From Eutrigla gurnardus (taxonomy: Eukaryota; Chordata; Actinopteri; Perciformes; Triglidae): a stretch of 64,000 nucleotides of DNA. The notes beneath the pieces were generated by a model, which was given only the letters and a program-made list of their open reading frames with translations, did no database searches and had not been told where the DNA came from. The stretch spans positions 12,266,772-12,330,771 of the forward strand of contig OY741271.1 of NCBI GenBank assembly GCA_963514095.1. The letters run 5' to 3'. Shown in pieces: positions 36,194-46,989 of this stretch (the first letter of the stretch is position 1; each line of letters opens with the position of its first letter). A program made the translations under genes and the position numbers.

Positions 36194-36837
36194 CTGGATG
36201 GACAGAGACAGGAAGGTCACGTTGGAACCAGCTGCTACAACAACAGTGTACAGTTAAGTCAACATGTTTTAAAAGCCTGGTCTCGAAAACTGGAACTTGT
36301 GTCCTGTACTTGAACAATAACCACGAGGATCATCTGTCTACATGTATGCCGAGTCATGATGGTACAACAGCGCTATCTGCTGGTTTGAGGCCACTTTAGC
36401 CTGAGGCCTGTTCTGGTACATCAGCCTTCTGAATAATTGAAAAAGTTAGATCAAATTAAAAACTGAGTGAGTGACTAATCCAAATAGATTTGAATCATGT
36501 TTCATGCAGCTGCATCTACTGCTGTCAACCTTTGCTGTGTTCTTGTACCATTCCTATCAAGTAATGATTTCCAGGAATGCTTTTTGAAAAAATATGTACC
36601 CTTTGTTTATTTTTAATTCCTCCGGGCTCCCTGGTTCCCCAATGTTTAACATCACAGCGCTATGCTTTGTGGGTAACTCCCTCAGGTAAAGTCTGCAGAC
36701 ATACAGACTTACGGAAAGTGAGCATAAAGTCTCTTCTAAAAACACAACACACCGAGTTGCCTGTTCTATCGTTTGTGTATTTTAATCTTGCTGTTTTTAT
36801 TTTATCACTCACCATAGCATTTTATTCTTCTGTCAGT

Positions 36838-36890
36838 GAAGCACTTTGTACTCTGTTTTGATAAGCGCTCTATAAAGTTTATTATTGTTG
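36838..36890 (+). repeat. LINE/SINE 3' tail fragment
   Basis: The sequence AAGCACTTTGTACTCTGTTTTGATAAGCGCTCTATAAAGTTTATTATTGTTG is typical of the 3' tails of teleost L2-like retroelements (GCACTTTG...AAGCGCT.TATAAA). It lies in a cox4i2 intron. Confidence 0.45.
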
Positions 36891-37084
36891 ATGCCGGATA
36901 CGAGTATGGAAAGTGTCCTGCTGAAGATGGGTTAAATGCAAGTCAAATTTCATGCGACTTCCTGTGTGTACACAAGGATTGTAAAGCAGTTTTTTCCCTC
37001 AAATCCTGCATTGAAAATGATTATGTAAAAGTATGCAAGTATAATCAATATATTTAACCATTTTGTATAGGCAAGATATATAAG

Positions 37085-37410
37085 ATACTGCAAGTAATGA
37101 TTATTTTCATTATGGATTAATCTGCTGGATGTTCTCCATCAAAATAGTTGCCAGTTGATTTGATTAACTGAATCATTTTAGCTCTACTATACCGTTAGAT
37201 TTATTACGACATTCAAGCTCTTTGTATGATTTATATGCAGAGGAGCTACTCATAGCTAAAGCTGCCAAATAATTACGTTGGAGTATTAAGTTCTTTGTCC
37301 GCTGAAATGTAGTGGACTAGAACGAAAACTCAAGAATGGTACAAATACTTCACATTTGTACTTAAATACACAGTACTTGAGTAAATACCGTCCACCAGCG
37401 AAAGCATGCG
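37085..37410 (+). repeat. Repeat remnants in cox4i2 intron (two families)
   Basis: 37085-37190 is a short copy of the GCTGCAACTAACGATTATT family (TAATGATTATTTTCATTATGG, then ATTAATCTGC). 37310-37405 carries the TACAAATACTTCACATTTG/CAGTACTTGAGTAAATACC motif of a common fish MITE, ending CGTCCACCAGCG. Neither has complete ends. Confidence 0.45.
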
Positions 37411-37600
37411 AAATAACGTTAGTAGGATTAAAAACAACAATGGCCGACATTCCTAATTGGGTTCCTGAATCTGACGGGTCACAGAATTTGGTGCAACACC
37501 TGTGTACCCACAACCAGCTAGTGACCTTTGACCCGGTAGTTTATCATTATTTCGCACTTTACTAACTGTGTAATGAGGTAATCACATGACGTCATGTTAC

Positions 37601-37700
37601 CGTGACCGTGGCTCGCCATCCTCGCGCTGCTGGCAGTGAAGGCCACCGTCGTGCGCCTGGCCGCCAGGCTTCCCACGCGCCTTCCAAACAGGTGTAGCAT
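37601..37700 (-). CDS. cox4i2: Cytochrome c oxidase subunit 4 isoform 2, first coding exon (mitochondrial presequence)
   Basis: The exon starts with ATG at 37700 and encodes MLHLFGRRVGSLAARRTTVA and a further 13 residues ending MASHGH. This is an Arg-rich, Ser/Thr-rich, acid-free N-terminus typical of a mitochondrial import presequence. The donor is CACG|GTAACA. A good acceptor (cacctgtttccag) abuts the ATG, so a non-coding first exon must lie further upstream (higher coordinates). The arrangement is convergent with bcl2l1, as for the mammalian pair. Confidence 0.93.
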
Positions 37701-37871
37701 CTGGAAACAGGTGAGTGAAAGAAAACTTTATGAGGCTACACATTCCGACAACACAAGCATTGTTTTCACATTTCTACCGGTGTCCATCTCATAAACGCTA
37801 TGCTAGGCTAGTTAGCAGTCGTCTAATTGTGGTAGCTATCGGTTTAACAATCGATTAATACGATTAGTCGT

Positions 37872-38387
37872 CAGTGTTGGGCACGTTACTTTGAAAAAGT
37901 AATTAGTTATAGTTACTAGTTACTTCTCCCATAAAGTAACTGAGTTACTAACTGAGTTACTCCACTATAAAAGTAACTAGTTACCAGTAAAAGTAACTAT
38001 TGCGTTACTTTTTCGTTTCTCGCCCCCGTAACCCCCCCCCCCCCCCTGGCCCCCACCTTCTCAGAGCATGTTTCATAAGCCAGATGAATAGAGTGCACGA
38101 CAACAAAGACAAGTACCTGCACAGAGGTTTGCTGTTATTGTAACTCAACGTAAACGACAGCGGATGGACATACACTTCTCAAAATACCGGTATCTCATCC
38201 TCCCTTCTCTCATGACAACACGCGCACGAGTCCTATCATGAAGTTAAAAAAAAGTTCATTGTGCGACTTGAGTAACGTGCAGTAACGGGGCGTCGGCAAT
38301 GATAACGGCGTTATAGTGACAGTCAAAGTAATTAGTTAGATTACTCGTTACTGAAAAAAGTAACGGCGTTAGTAATTCCCATCACTG
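37872..38387 (+). mobile_element. Non-autonomous hAT-type transposon (MITE), 516 bp, with 8-bp target-site duplication
   Basis: It begins CAGTGTTGGGCACGTTACTT and ends with a degenerate inverted copy (the reverse complement of the right end starts CAGTGATGGGAATTACTAAC). It is filled with repeated AAGTAACT/GTTACT motifs. It is flanked by a perfect 8-bp direct repeat, TTAGTCGT, at 37864-37871 and 38388-38395. Ends of CAGTG.TGGG plus an 8-bp duplication are characteristic of hAT elements. It carries no transposase and lies just upstream of the cox4i2 first coding exon, probably within intron 1 or the promoter region. A poly(C) run is at about 38033-38046. Confidence 0.88.
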
Positions 38388-40789
38388 TTAGTCGTACACA
38401 CGTTGAGTTATCACTGCTGGATGTGAGGAAACATCTACTGCTGGTGCTGCACACACTCACATGCTTCAAAAGCCTTCTGATTAAGTTATTAAATTCAGCT
38501 GCTGCAACTGGTGCACTAATGCTGCCTTCAGGTGCTGTCGGAAATAAGTCTAAAAAGTAACGTTGCAGCACATTCTCCAGTCATGAATGTTACTTTGGAA
38601 ATGGTAGGGAGCCTGTTTCAACGGGGCAATCCACATAATCCGAAATAAAGGTACAGTTACTCTGACGCTTTTGTCTGAAGCAAGTTCCTGAAGGTATTGT
38701 TGTTGTTTTGTCCCTTTGACTAAACATAATAATACATTTATAGAGCTCTTTTAATGGTACTCAATCTCGCTTTACAGTTAAAATAAGAACGAACAGACAT
38801 AGTAGAACATTAGTCACATATTTAAAGCAGTTCTAAAACTGTGATTTTAACTTGTGTTTATAATGTGGATAGAGTAGTTTTGTTTACGTGTGAAACAACT
38901 GAGTTTGGACAGCAAATGCAAAGACCACCCACCATAATATTTAGAACCAGTTCATTAAGGATCTGTTGTGCTTACACAAATATGCACACTCCCCACTACC
39001 ATATGATGTAATTGGCCATTGAATCTCTGTTCAAGTGTTGTTGTTCACATCAGTGACTGAGCAGATCTCATTAAGCTCATTCATCTCTTATTTACCTCTC
39101 TGACCGTGTCATTGACTGTTAAATATGCTGCAGTGTAACTTATAATATAAATAAACAAGCTGCCACTAAAATAGAATCAAGTTTTACTGGCAGCGGTGGA
39201 GGTGTGGCATGCTTACAGCCTAGCAACTACCTGTTTAAACTGAGTGACTGATCTGTGACCTTTGATAGTTAGATATGTTCGATGAGTTCTTCCACAACAT
39301 ATTCTACTGTACTTAAACCCTTGCATCACCATTATCGATGAAAAGGGCTTTAGGTGACAGTGAAAGTTACCAGGTGAATTGTGCAGGGATGAAAACAGCT
39401 GATAAATCTGGTATTCTTAACTCGTTTATTTAGATTTTAGTTTCCCGGGTGAAAGTAACAGGTGAACTTCAGTGCAACAGGTCACATTATGGCATACAAC
39501 AGTGCATTAACCTGGAGACGATATGTTCAGTCTGTTATTTGAGTTTCTAAGCAATAATGCTCAAAAAGATTCTCTTATATTGCTTTAGTGTTTGTCCTTT
39601 ATCTGTCGTCCTGTAGCTTCACACACGCAGCAAACAAAAATGGCGGAAATTGGCATTTAGTCAATTTAAGAGTCCGGGCTGACCTTACGAGCCGGGCAGA
39701 AGTAAACAGAAACATTACTGAAAGAAAAGTATTTGCTCTCAATAAGTGTTTTCCCTGCAGATTAAAGGGACGTGTATGGAGTAGTCTTTCTAAGCACCAG
39801 ATCATGCTTTTATTTTGGTATAAATATAGCACCATGAGATTTGAAAAACTTAATTATGTCTATCGAGCATTTTCAAGCTTCACAACGTACAAACACAGCT
39901 ACGATTCTGCAAATCTCTCAGCCAATCTGTGTCATGGTTTACTGTCTTTCCTGCACGTCCGCCACGCTCACAAGCTGTGGGGTTTAGAGAGGATGAGGGG
40001 GGCTCTAACCCTGCGTCATCCCCCCCCTTGCCAAACATCTATTGTAGTCTGGTTATTTGATTCGACAGATACTCACTGTAGTTGTAAGAAACTGCAGGAT
40101 TAGAAGATGCAACAGGAAAAGTCTGAATCTTGAGAGGAAAGGCTGTTTTTCCCCGTTTCGTCTCTGCTCCTATCGCCACATAACACTAAGCAGGAACCAA
40201 CTGGTGGGCGGGGGAGAAAGAGGCTGCATGGGAGAGAGGGAGGGAGGGAGGGAGATCAAATCAGCACAAGTAAACAATCTAGCAAAGCATGTGATAGGAC
40301 TGGCAGAGCAAGAAAGACAAAGTGGGTTGAGTTTAGCTGCAGAAGAAACTTTCTCTCATTCACCTTTCTCACTCTCTGTTCATTCTCCGTTCACAGCTCC
40401 TGTGCAGACGGAGCCGAGGTGAGGTCGTCACTTCAGACGAGGTTACATTAGGACAGAGGGGACTGTGTTCTTCTGTGGCCAGGAAGTGGGAGTGCATGTG
40501 CATGAGACAGAAAGACACAGCAAGAGATAAGTTGCAACCTTTTCCCCTTACTAACGACTCCACAAGTGCAGGTTGGCACCGGGCCACCGCTAGGGTTGTT
40601 GGCGGAGCGCTCGGGTCGGGCCGCCTGTGGGAGGCATGTGGTGCTCACGGCAGCCAACAGTCACCAGCAGAGACGGGAGGAGAGTCTCAGGGTCAGATAA
40701 GGACAAACTTGTTCATATTAACCCCCACAGAACGTGCAATAAACAATGTTATATTAATTATATACTGTACACGAGGAAGTTTATTTTAG

Positions 40790-41010
40790 TTTATCGTGGA
40801 TCACGATAAAAGACACTATAATAAGTTGATCCTGGTGAATCGTATCATCACGAGTGACTTGGAAAAAGCGATCTATCATGCTGGACAAGTGACAAATATC
40901 CTGATTTAAAACATAGAGATACAAATATATATATTAAACTGATTTAGCCTTGATTTGTGCAGGTACACCTTATGATTTATGATCATCTTATTTAAGATTA
41001 TTTGGTTTAC
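40790..41010 (+). repeat. Dispersed repeat copy (GTTGATCCTGGTGAAT family)
   Basis: Landmarks are ATAAGTTGATCCTGGTGAAT, CATCACGAGTGACTTGG, GCGATCTATCATGCTGGACA, GGTACACCTTATGATTTATG and ATCTTATTTAAGATTATTTG. They align in order with 8391-8720 and 15655-15775. Confidence 0.55.
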
Positions 41011-41894
41011 ACTTAAAATTATGGTCAGTAAAAAAAAGTCTTATCTGTGATGCAATAAAAATATTCGTCTGATTTCATTTTTTACTGCCATTTTAAGATT
41101 ATCGGGATAATATTGAAGTGAATCATACTGTTTTTTTAGACTTGCCATGAACTTCAGAAACTCAACCCAATGTTCTTTGTCTTTTTAATTATTATAGTTT
41201 TTTTTAGTTTAAAAGACATGAATAGAACTTTCTGCTGTCATACAGTTAACAGGTGTGTGACCTGATTACAATGGATTCTCAGTATTAAGCTTGTTATCAT
41301 TTGATATGTAAAGGTCATCACGAGACCAAAGCTGTGGTGTAAGGCAGTCAGTCAGCTGCCTTTGTGTCATTGTTCAACACTAATGTTGTCTTGTATAACC
41401 TTATTATACGTGCTGTAGCTCACTAACTCCGCCTGGGATTGTTTACCATCAACAAAGGTCAAATTATATTCAGTGACAATGTCATTTAGGCAGGAACGGA
41501 TCCAAAAACGATTATCCAGTTTATAATTCTTTACGCGTCTTCACAGTATTCAGTTGGAAGTTTATTTGGTCCACGTAGCTTAATCTAATGTAGTCTATGG
41601 GATGTATTTTCCTGGATGAAGGGAGTGTAGAGCTTCCACATCCAAAAACGTCTACGTTTGGGCCTGTTGCCCAACATTTTGACCTCTGCAAGCACAGTGG
41701 CAGGCGTTAAAGGTCCACTACGTAGCATTGTCGTTTGTAAACACTCGACAATCAAAGTTGTCCCTCTTTCCTAGCTGAGAGAGAGAGAGAGGAAGAGAGA
41801 AAACACATTTTTCTCTATCTATCTCGCTCACTCTCTCTCTCTCTGTGTGAGAAATTAGAACGTAATGGAAAAAAATTGGATTGCCCATCGAGGG

Positions 41895-42380
41895 TACTCA
41901 ACTCAAGTCAGTTTATTTATAGAGGCCATTTAAAAGAGGAGATAAAGTGCTGTCTAGTTGGGGCAGACGGGTTAAGATCTGCATCAGTACAGATGTACAT
42001 AGTTTAAGACATAGAAGGCATAAATGCAATACAATAAAACAATACAATCAAAGTTAAATAAATACATTAGATTCAAATGAGTCAATGGTGGAATGGGCGC
42101 TCATGTGGGATGGTCTCTGTCATGCGTGACCTGTGAGTATCATATGGAGTTAGCAGGTCAGTAACCTATGTGACACTTATCCATTTAAAATATTGACATC
42201 CATTCTGTATTTCACTGGTAACCAGTGCAGGTGAGTCAAAACAGGACATCCAGGGAGTGATAGTCGTCTCGCTGAGAGGTGATGAAGGCATGTTTACGTG
42301 TTTCCAGGTCCTGATGAGATCAAAGCAGTTTTAATTTGAACAATCTAAGTTGATGCCCTTCAAAACAGAACTGACTCAAC
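41895..42380 (+). repeat. Degenerate L2/CR1-like retroelement fragment
   Basis: It includes CAGTTTATTTATAGAGGCCATTTAAA near the start and TTTCACTGGTAACCAGTGCAGG further on. Both motifs recall the 3' parts of common fish L2/Rex-type LINEs and their derivatives. No open frame remains. Confidence 0.4.
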
Positions 42381-43508
42381 AATTTAAAGCATTCCTTCTT
42401 CTTATTAAAAAGCTGCTAAATGAGGAACTCATATATGTCCACTAGATGGCAGCACCAGACAAAGATTGGAGGCGGGAGAAGACCGTAAGTAATCTTGGAT
42501 GCAACACGTTTGAAAATGAAAGCATTAAAACGGACAGATTTTTCAGTTGAAATTGAAATAAAGCCAAGCGGTTCTGTTGCTGAAACTGGTTGAGACCATA
42601 TTTCACTGTGGGGGAACAATTGCATTTGTTTTCAGCCCCAAGCATGAATAGTGATTCCCAGCATTTAGTCTGTTTCAACACGCTTAACTTCTGTTGAATA
42701 AAAAACACCAATTATATCAAAGTAAATAACTTTTGTTTACCTGTCTTGTTTTTCTGCGTGGCTTTAATGGCGATCACAAAGCGCATTGTGTCTGTGTATT
42801 CATATGAAACTGTGCTATATAAATAAACTTGACTTGACTTGACAAATGCGTTCGAGAGCGCGCCAACTTCTTGTGAGAGCCGTCGCCTGTCGATACCATT
42901 ACCGTAACTCTTCACATTCATGCTGACCAGTCGGGTTTCAGTTTTCATTTCTGGAAAAGCATCTGAAGCGAAGAAGCACAAACATGACTGGTGTGCAGCA
43001 GAGTTTTCCACAAATACATCCAAAGCAACCTCATGGCTTTTACTCGCCAGACAGAAATAAATGTGTTGAAGCAACGTGCAGCGAGGACATTGTCAAACAA
43101 GACAGCAGCTGCCAGTACGACACCAACACAGTAGGACACGCGTCCCTGATTCATTTTGGAAATTACGGTGAGGACCGTGACGGTGCAAATAACCCCAAAT
43201 CCACCCCCTCCCCTCCCCCATCCCCTACAGGGCTTCACCCCACTCTGACCCCCAGCCGTCCTCTCCTGTCCCATTAGAATTGGAGATGTTTCTCCATCTC
43301 TCCTGAGGAAACGTTTGCCATCCGTCATCTCCCCCCTCCACTTTGTTCAGTGCTCACCCATTGTCTCGTTTTATAACAATAAAAGCATCAGAAATGAGGA
43401 TTGAAAGGAGAGAACAGCCTTCCGAGTGTCAGCTTGGAGTCAATCTGGTGCGTTAACCAAACGGCGCACACACAGCGATACGCCTCCTTTTTAAAAATGG
43501 TGAAACGG

Positions 43509-43847
43509 AACAGCTTCTGGACAAAGGTTTTCGAAGCTATATCTTACATACGAGGTGTTACTGTAGATCCTGACCCAGTAAAAGCCATCTTTGGGACAAC
43601 ACCCTCAGAGGAACACTTTACTACCTTACAGATGAATGCCATAGCGTTTCTAACGCTGATGGCACGGAGATTGATTCTTATGCAGTGGAAGTCGGTAAGA
43701 CCTCCGTCATTCAAACACTGGGTTAAGGAGGTCCTCTCTATGATTCCACTGGAGAAGTTGAGATATAGCCACAACGGCAGCAAAGACAGATTTATTCAAA
43801 CCTGGACTCCCTTTATAGAGTTTATTGAAAGCATATCTTTCACTTAA
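43509..43847 (+). pseudogene. C-terminal end of L1/Tx1-like ORF2 (reverse transcriptase protein)
   Basis: About 112 residues from the carboxy end of a LINE ORF2 (SFWTKVFEAISYIRG...LMARRLILMQWKS...EVLSMIPLEKLRYS...TWTPFIEFIESISFT) end at TAA 43845-43847. The LILMQWKS..PPS...W..E....IPLEK..YS pattern is the post-RT tail seen in L1/Tx1-clade LINEs of fish. The open frame extends upstream to 43401, but those 36 residues are flanking host DNA, because the target-site duplication ends at 43508. It lacks both endonuclease and RT domains, so it is dead. Confidence 0.9.
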
Positions 43848-44241
43848 CATCGCTCTGGCGTGCCAGCCTTTGTACATTTAGAATGACCAGCTGGATCCGT
43901 GTAGTGGATTAGAATGTCCCCATCATGTCATTTATACAGGATTGTAAGTGATGTTAGTACATGTATGAGTATGAATATTTATGTGTGCGTGTGCATTTGC
44001 GTGAATATGAGTGTGTTCATGTATCTGTGTGCACACGTAGGAACACATGAATGCTTTTCTTTAGTACATTTTTTTTTTCTTCTTCTTTTTTATTTTTTAT
44101 GTTTATTTACTCATTTATATATATATACACATTTTCTTTTTTTGGCCTTATGGGAGTGGGTGGGCGGGGTTGATGTGTTGTTTTGTGTTTTGAAAAAAGT
44201 CTATAAATAAAGTGCTTAAAAAAAATTACATTTAAAAAAAA
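43509..44241 (+). mobile_element. 5'-truncated L1/Tx1-like LINE with target-site duplication
   Basis: This 733-bp insertion begins inside the ORF2 C-terminus and ends in a poly(A)-rich tail after an AATAAA-containing 3'UTR (TATAAATAAAGTGC, about 44203). The perfect 16-bp direct repeat AAAAATGGTGAAACGG flanks it at 43493-43508 and 44242-44257, which defines both ends and the + orientation. The 5' truncation, poly(A) tail and 16-bp duplication are typical of L1-type target-primed reverse transcription. Confidence 0.92.
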
Positions 44242-44626
44242 AAAAATGGTGAAACGGTGAACAGTGAAACTGTCGCCTCTTGGTAATGACATCAGGAAAG
44301 TGTCTCCATTTGTGGAGACGAACGCTTCGTCACATTGTTTTAATGATTTCTACTCAGTTTACCCTGAAGGAAAGCAATTCTGCGGGTGCCTCTTATGATT
44401 CCACTGTGCTTTTCACGTTTATTCTCTCTCGAGCTTCTCTTTAATCTCTTCATATACAGCATACATAACGGTGCTACAGCTTACTCAGCTGTGGGGAAAC
44501 CACAGGGCAGAGAAACAGGACTCGGTGTCTGCTTGTCAGTCACGAGTATGCGTCTGTAACAAACCCGTAACTCCTCTTACGTGGTGAATGTGGGTCACCG
44601 AAAGCAAAGAAACCCAGAATGATGGA

Positions 44627-44768
44627 GGACCTAACACTTGTTCTATTTTTAGCTCTTACTTTATCGGCAATGATACGTTGTGGTTTCTTTGTTTCCTTCT
44701 TTTGAGAAATGTACTTATTGTAAGTCGCTTTGGACAAAAGCGTCTGCTAAATGACCTAAATGTAAATG
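44627..44768 (+). mobile_element. SINE-like retroposon copy, near-identical to 14487-14660
   Basis: From GAGGACCTAACACTTGTTCT through GTCGCTTTGGACAAAAGCG to the AAATGTAAATG tail it matches the intronic copy with only a few substitutions. It is shorter at the 5' side and has a shorter tail. A target-site duplication is not evident. Confidence 0.7.
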
Positions 44769-45529
44769 GTGTGTGGCCTTTCTGTCACTGCTCGGCCTCC
44801 TGCACTGACTGCGTGAAACCGAACCTCAACATGTCCCGGCATTGCCCTCTTCTGTGAGAACATGTGGACATGGCAGAAGATGACCGTGTGTGTGTGTGTG
44901 TGTGTGTGTGTTTGTGTGTGTGTGTTTGTGAGAGAGAGAGAGAGAGAGTGACGGTCCGTGGAGTTTGCCTGATTGAATCCTCCAGCTCTACCTGGGGGAT
45001 CCGGAGGTAACCCAGGTCACATGGGGTATATGTAATATCTCCTGCATGTTCTGAATGCTCAGACTACCTCCAGAGGAAGGCACCCTGCAGGTGTCTGGAC
45101 CACTGCAACAGACTCCTTTCAACGGATGGGAGCAGTGGGTTCTACTTCAAAACCCCTACGGACAACTGAGCTCCTCACCTGGTCTCTGTGTGTCCAGCCA
45201 GAAAGTGAAGCGAACATTCGCCTTACATCATTTGCTAAATTTCAACTATTTTCAAAAAGCCCCATATATGTGCTAATTTCTCCTTCAATTTGAGAGATTT
45301 TCAAATCAGGCAAATGTCAATTAGTGCCGCTGCAGCAGTAAAGGGTGAGGCCAGCCACTGCTTGTATGTGTGATCTCATCGCTAAGGTCTTCTCCTCACC
45401 AGTCCGGCTGGCAGTCTTGTACAGCGTCCACATTACCGCTCACGCTCTCATGATCCATTTCAAGACCCTTCACATGGAGCTGGGACTCAGTCAATTTTTT
45501 TTCAGAGTTGGTTCAGATTTCAGAAAAAG

Positions 45530-45732
45530 GCGGAGACATGTAGGGAGAAACTCGGGGTATGTTGAAGCAAACCTGCCAGCGAGCAGGTTAGGTTCCCAGA
45601 GTCAGTTACTATGGTTACTGACCTAAAGGTTGAGGTACCTCTCTTTCTGGAACAGAAAACTCAGAGTATCCCTCTTCTCAGGGTTAACAAACTCAGAGTT
45701 TCACGAAAACCTTCTTTCTGGAACGGGCCCCA
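45530..45732 (+). repeat. MITE end with CTCAGAGT/AACGGGCCCC motifs
   Basis: Repeated AAACTCAGAGTWTCMC motifs end in TTTCTGGAACGGGCCCC at 45716-45732. This resembles the termini (GGGGCCCGTTCCAGAAAG...) of Harbinger-like MITEs common in fish. The opposite end was not identified, so it is a partial copy. Confidence 0.45.
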
Positions 45733-46989
45733 GGAGAAACAGGGATAGCTGTTGTGTCCTTATTATTATTATTTGGAGGAATCAGGTTATGTAAGGAAAT
45801 TCGAGACCACATTCACTGAATAACCAGGTTGGTGTAAAGCATTTTTAAATTTCTCTTCTACTCTCTGCTATATTTTAGAATCAAGGCAACAATAAGAGTA
45901 GTTTTCCTATCTTTGAGAAATTATGTGAATTTAAGTAACTGCCAACTGTTCAAGAGGAAGTAAACCAACTTATTTACACCAGAAACTGTATAAGTGGATG
46001 TAGTAACCAGAAGTCACCCATTAGTTTGTGGTATACGGCCATGAGTTTCAAAGTTTGCTGTATCTGAACAGATCAATGAAATATGTTGAATTACAGATTC
46101 AAATTCTGTTATTGATGATATATTTCAAGAAATATTGTATGTCGTGGATTCATTAAATTTAAATAGTCCTAACAAAAACATTCTAAATTGTATTCATATC
46201 AATGAATTTGATGTTACACAACATTTATATTTTAATCCAAGAAAGTGATTTGTCCATCATTTTGTAAAATAAAGGACTCGCCTGTTTTTTTATAATTTTT
46301 TTTTATCAATAGCATCCTTCCCCAGTTTCCCCTGAAACCCTTGCGCTCTCATTGGCTGTAGCTCCCCGACAGGTCAGATATTTAGCCTGCTAGGTGATTC
46401 ATCGGCTCACGTCTGTGAACCGTGACACTAATCTTATCCATTTGCCTCAACTGGGGCTATTTTGAGAATCTCCGGAAACTCTCGATGGAAAATGTTAAAA
46501 CTGGAAAATCTGGGTTGTGTGTGTGTGTCAGTGTGTGTCTGTGGAGTTGAGTTCTCAGTGAAACTCACAGAGACCAGAGAAGCAGCATAAAGGAAACCTG
46601 CGCTGTTAATTACATCACAGACTATACATCATAAATACAGACACATTTTTTATAATATATATTGTAAGCAGTGGTTGCGCTAGACTTTTTCGTTGTTGGT
46701 CATTTTGACTGACAGGGTCATAAAAATCCTGTCATAATCTATTTTTACCGGTCACTTTAATTTTTTAAATGATAATAATGACATATTCAATTGCATTCAA
46801 TTTTAATTAATTTTTAATGAATATTCAGTCCAAACAAGCTGAACAAATAATCCACACCGTGGATACACACATCAAGCAGAAGAATATGTAACTTTTTCTC
46901 CGCAGTAACAAAAACATCTGACTGTGTGGCCTCAGTAGCTACATATGAACAATGAATAGTGAAATATGAACAGTTCACCTGTGGCCTAA

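Larger units (their letters stand above)
38396..43490. other. Region upstream of cox4i2: repeats, no supported gene
   Basis: Repeat pieces are an ACATTTATAGAGCTCTTTTA...GCTTTACA tail (about 38730-38785), a GTTGATCCTGGTGAAT family copy (40790-41010), GA/CT-rich simple sequence (41777-41850), an L2-like fragment (about 41895-42380) and a (CTTGA)n tail (42826-42843). An open frame of 171 codons at 39588-40103 (+) has no recognisable family and is probably chance or repeat-derived. A GC-richer stretch at about 40540-40680, with a - strand TATATAATTAAT motif at about 40750, is one place the missing cox4i2 first exon might lie; this is a guess. Confidence 0.4.
44258..46660. other. Intergenic, repeat-rich, no supported gene
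   Basis: It contains a SINE-like copy (44627-44768), TG and GA simple repeats (44887-44948), a palindrome-rich MITE end (about 45530-45732), and AT-rich unique-looking sequence (45740-46660). No coding exon is recognised. Confidence 0.4.

Noticed and set aside
39588..40103. 171-codon open frame on the + strand
   Set aside because: The translation has no recognisable domain, mixed composition and no splice or promoter context. It is more likely chance or part of an unrecognised repeat.
42945..43328. Overlapping open frames on both strands (127 codons - strand, 97 codons + strand)
   Set aside because: Neither shows a domain, signal peptide context or matching splice sites. The CCCCTCCCC stretches explain the Pro-rich end.
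43401..43508. 36 codons upstream of the LINE coding remnant in the same open frame
   Set aside because: The target-site duplication shows that the insertion starts at 43509, so these codons are host DNA fused by chance.
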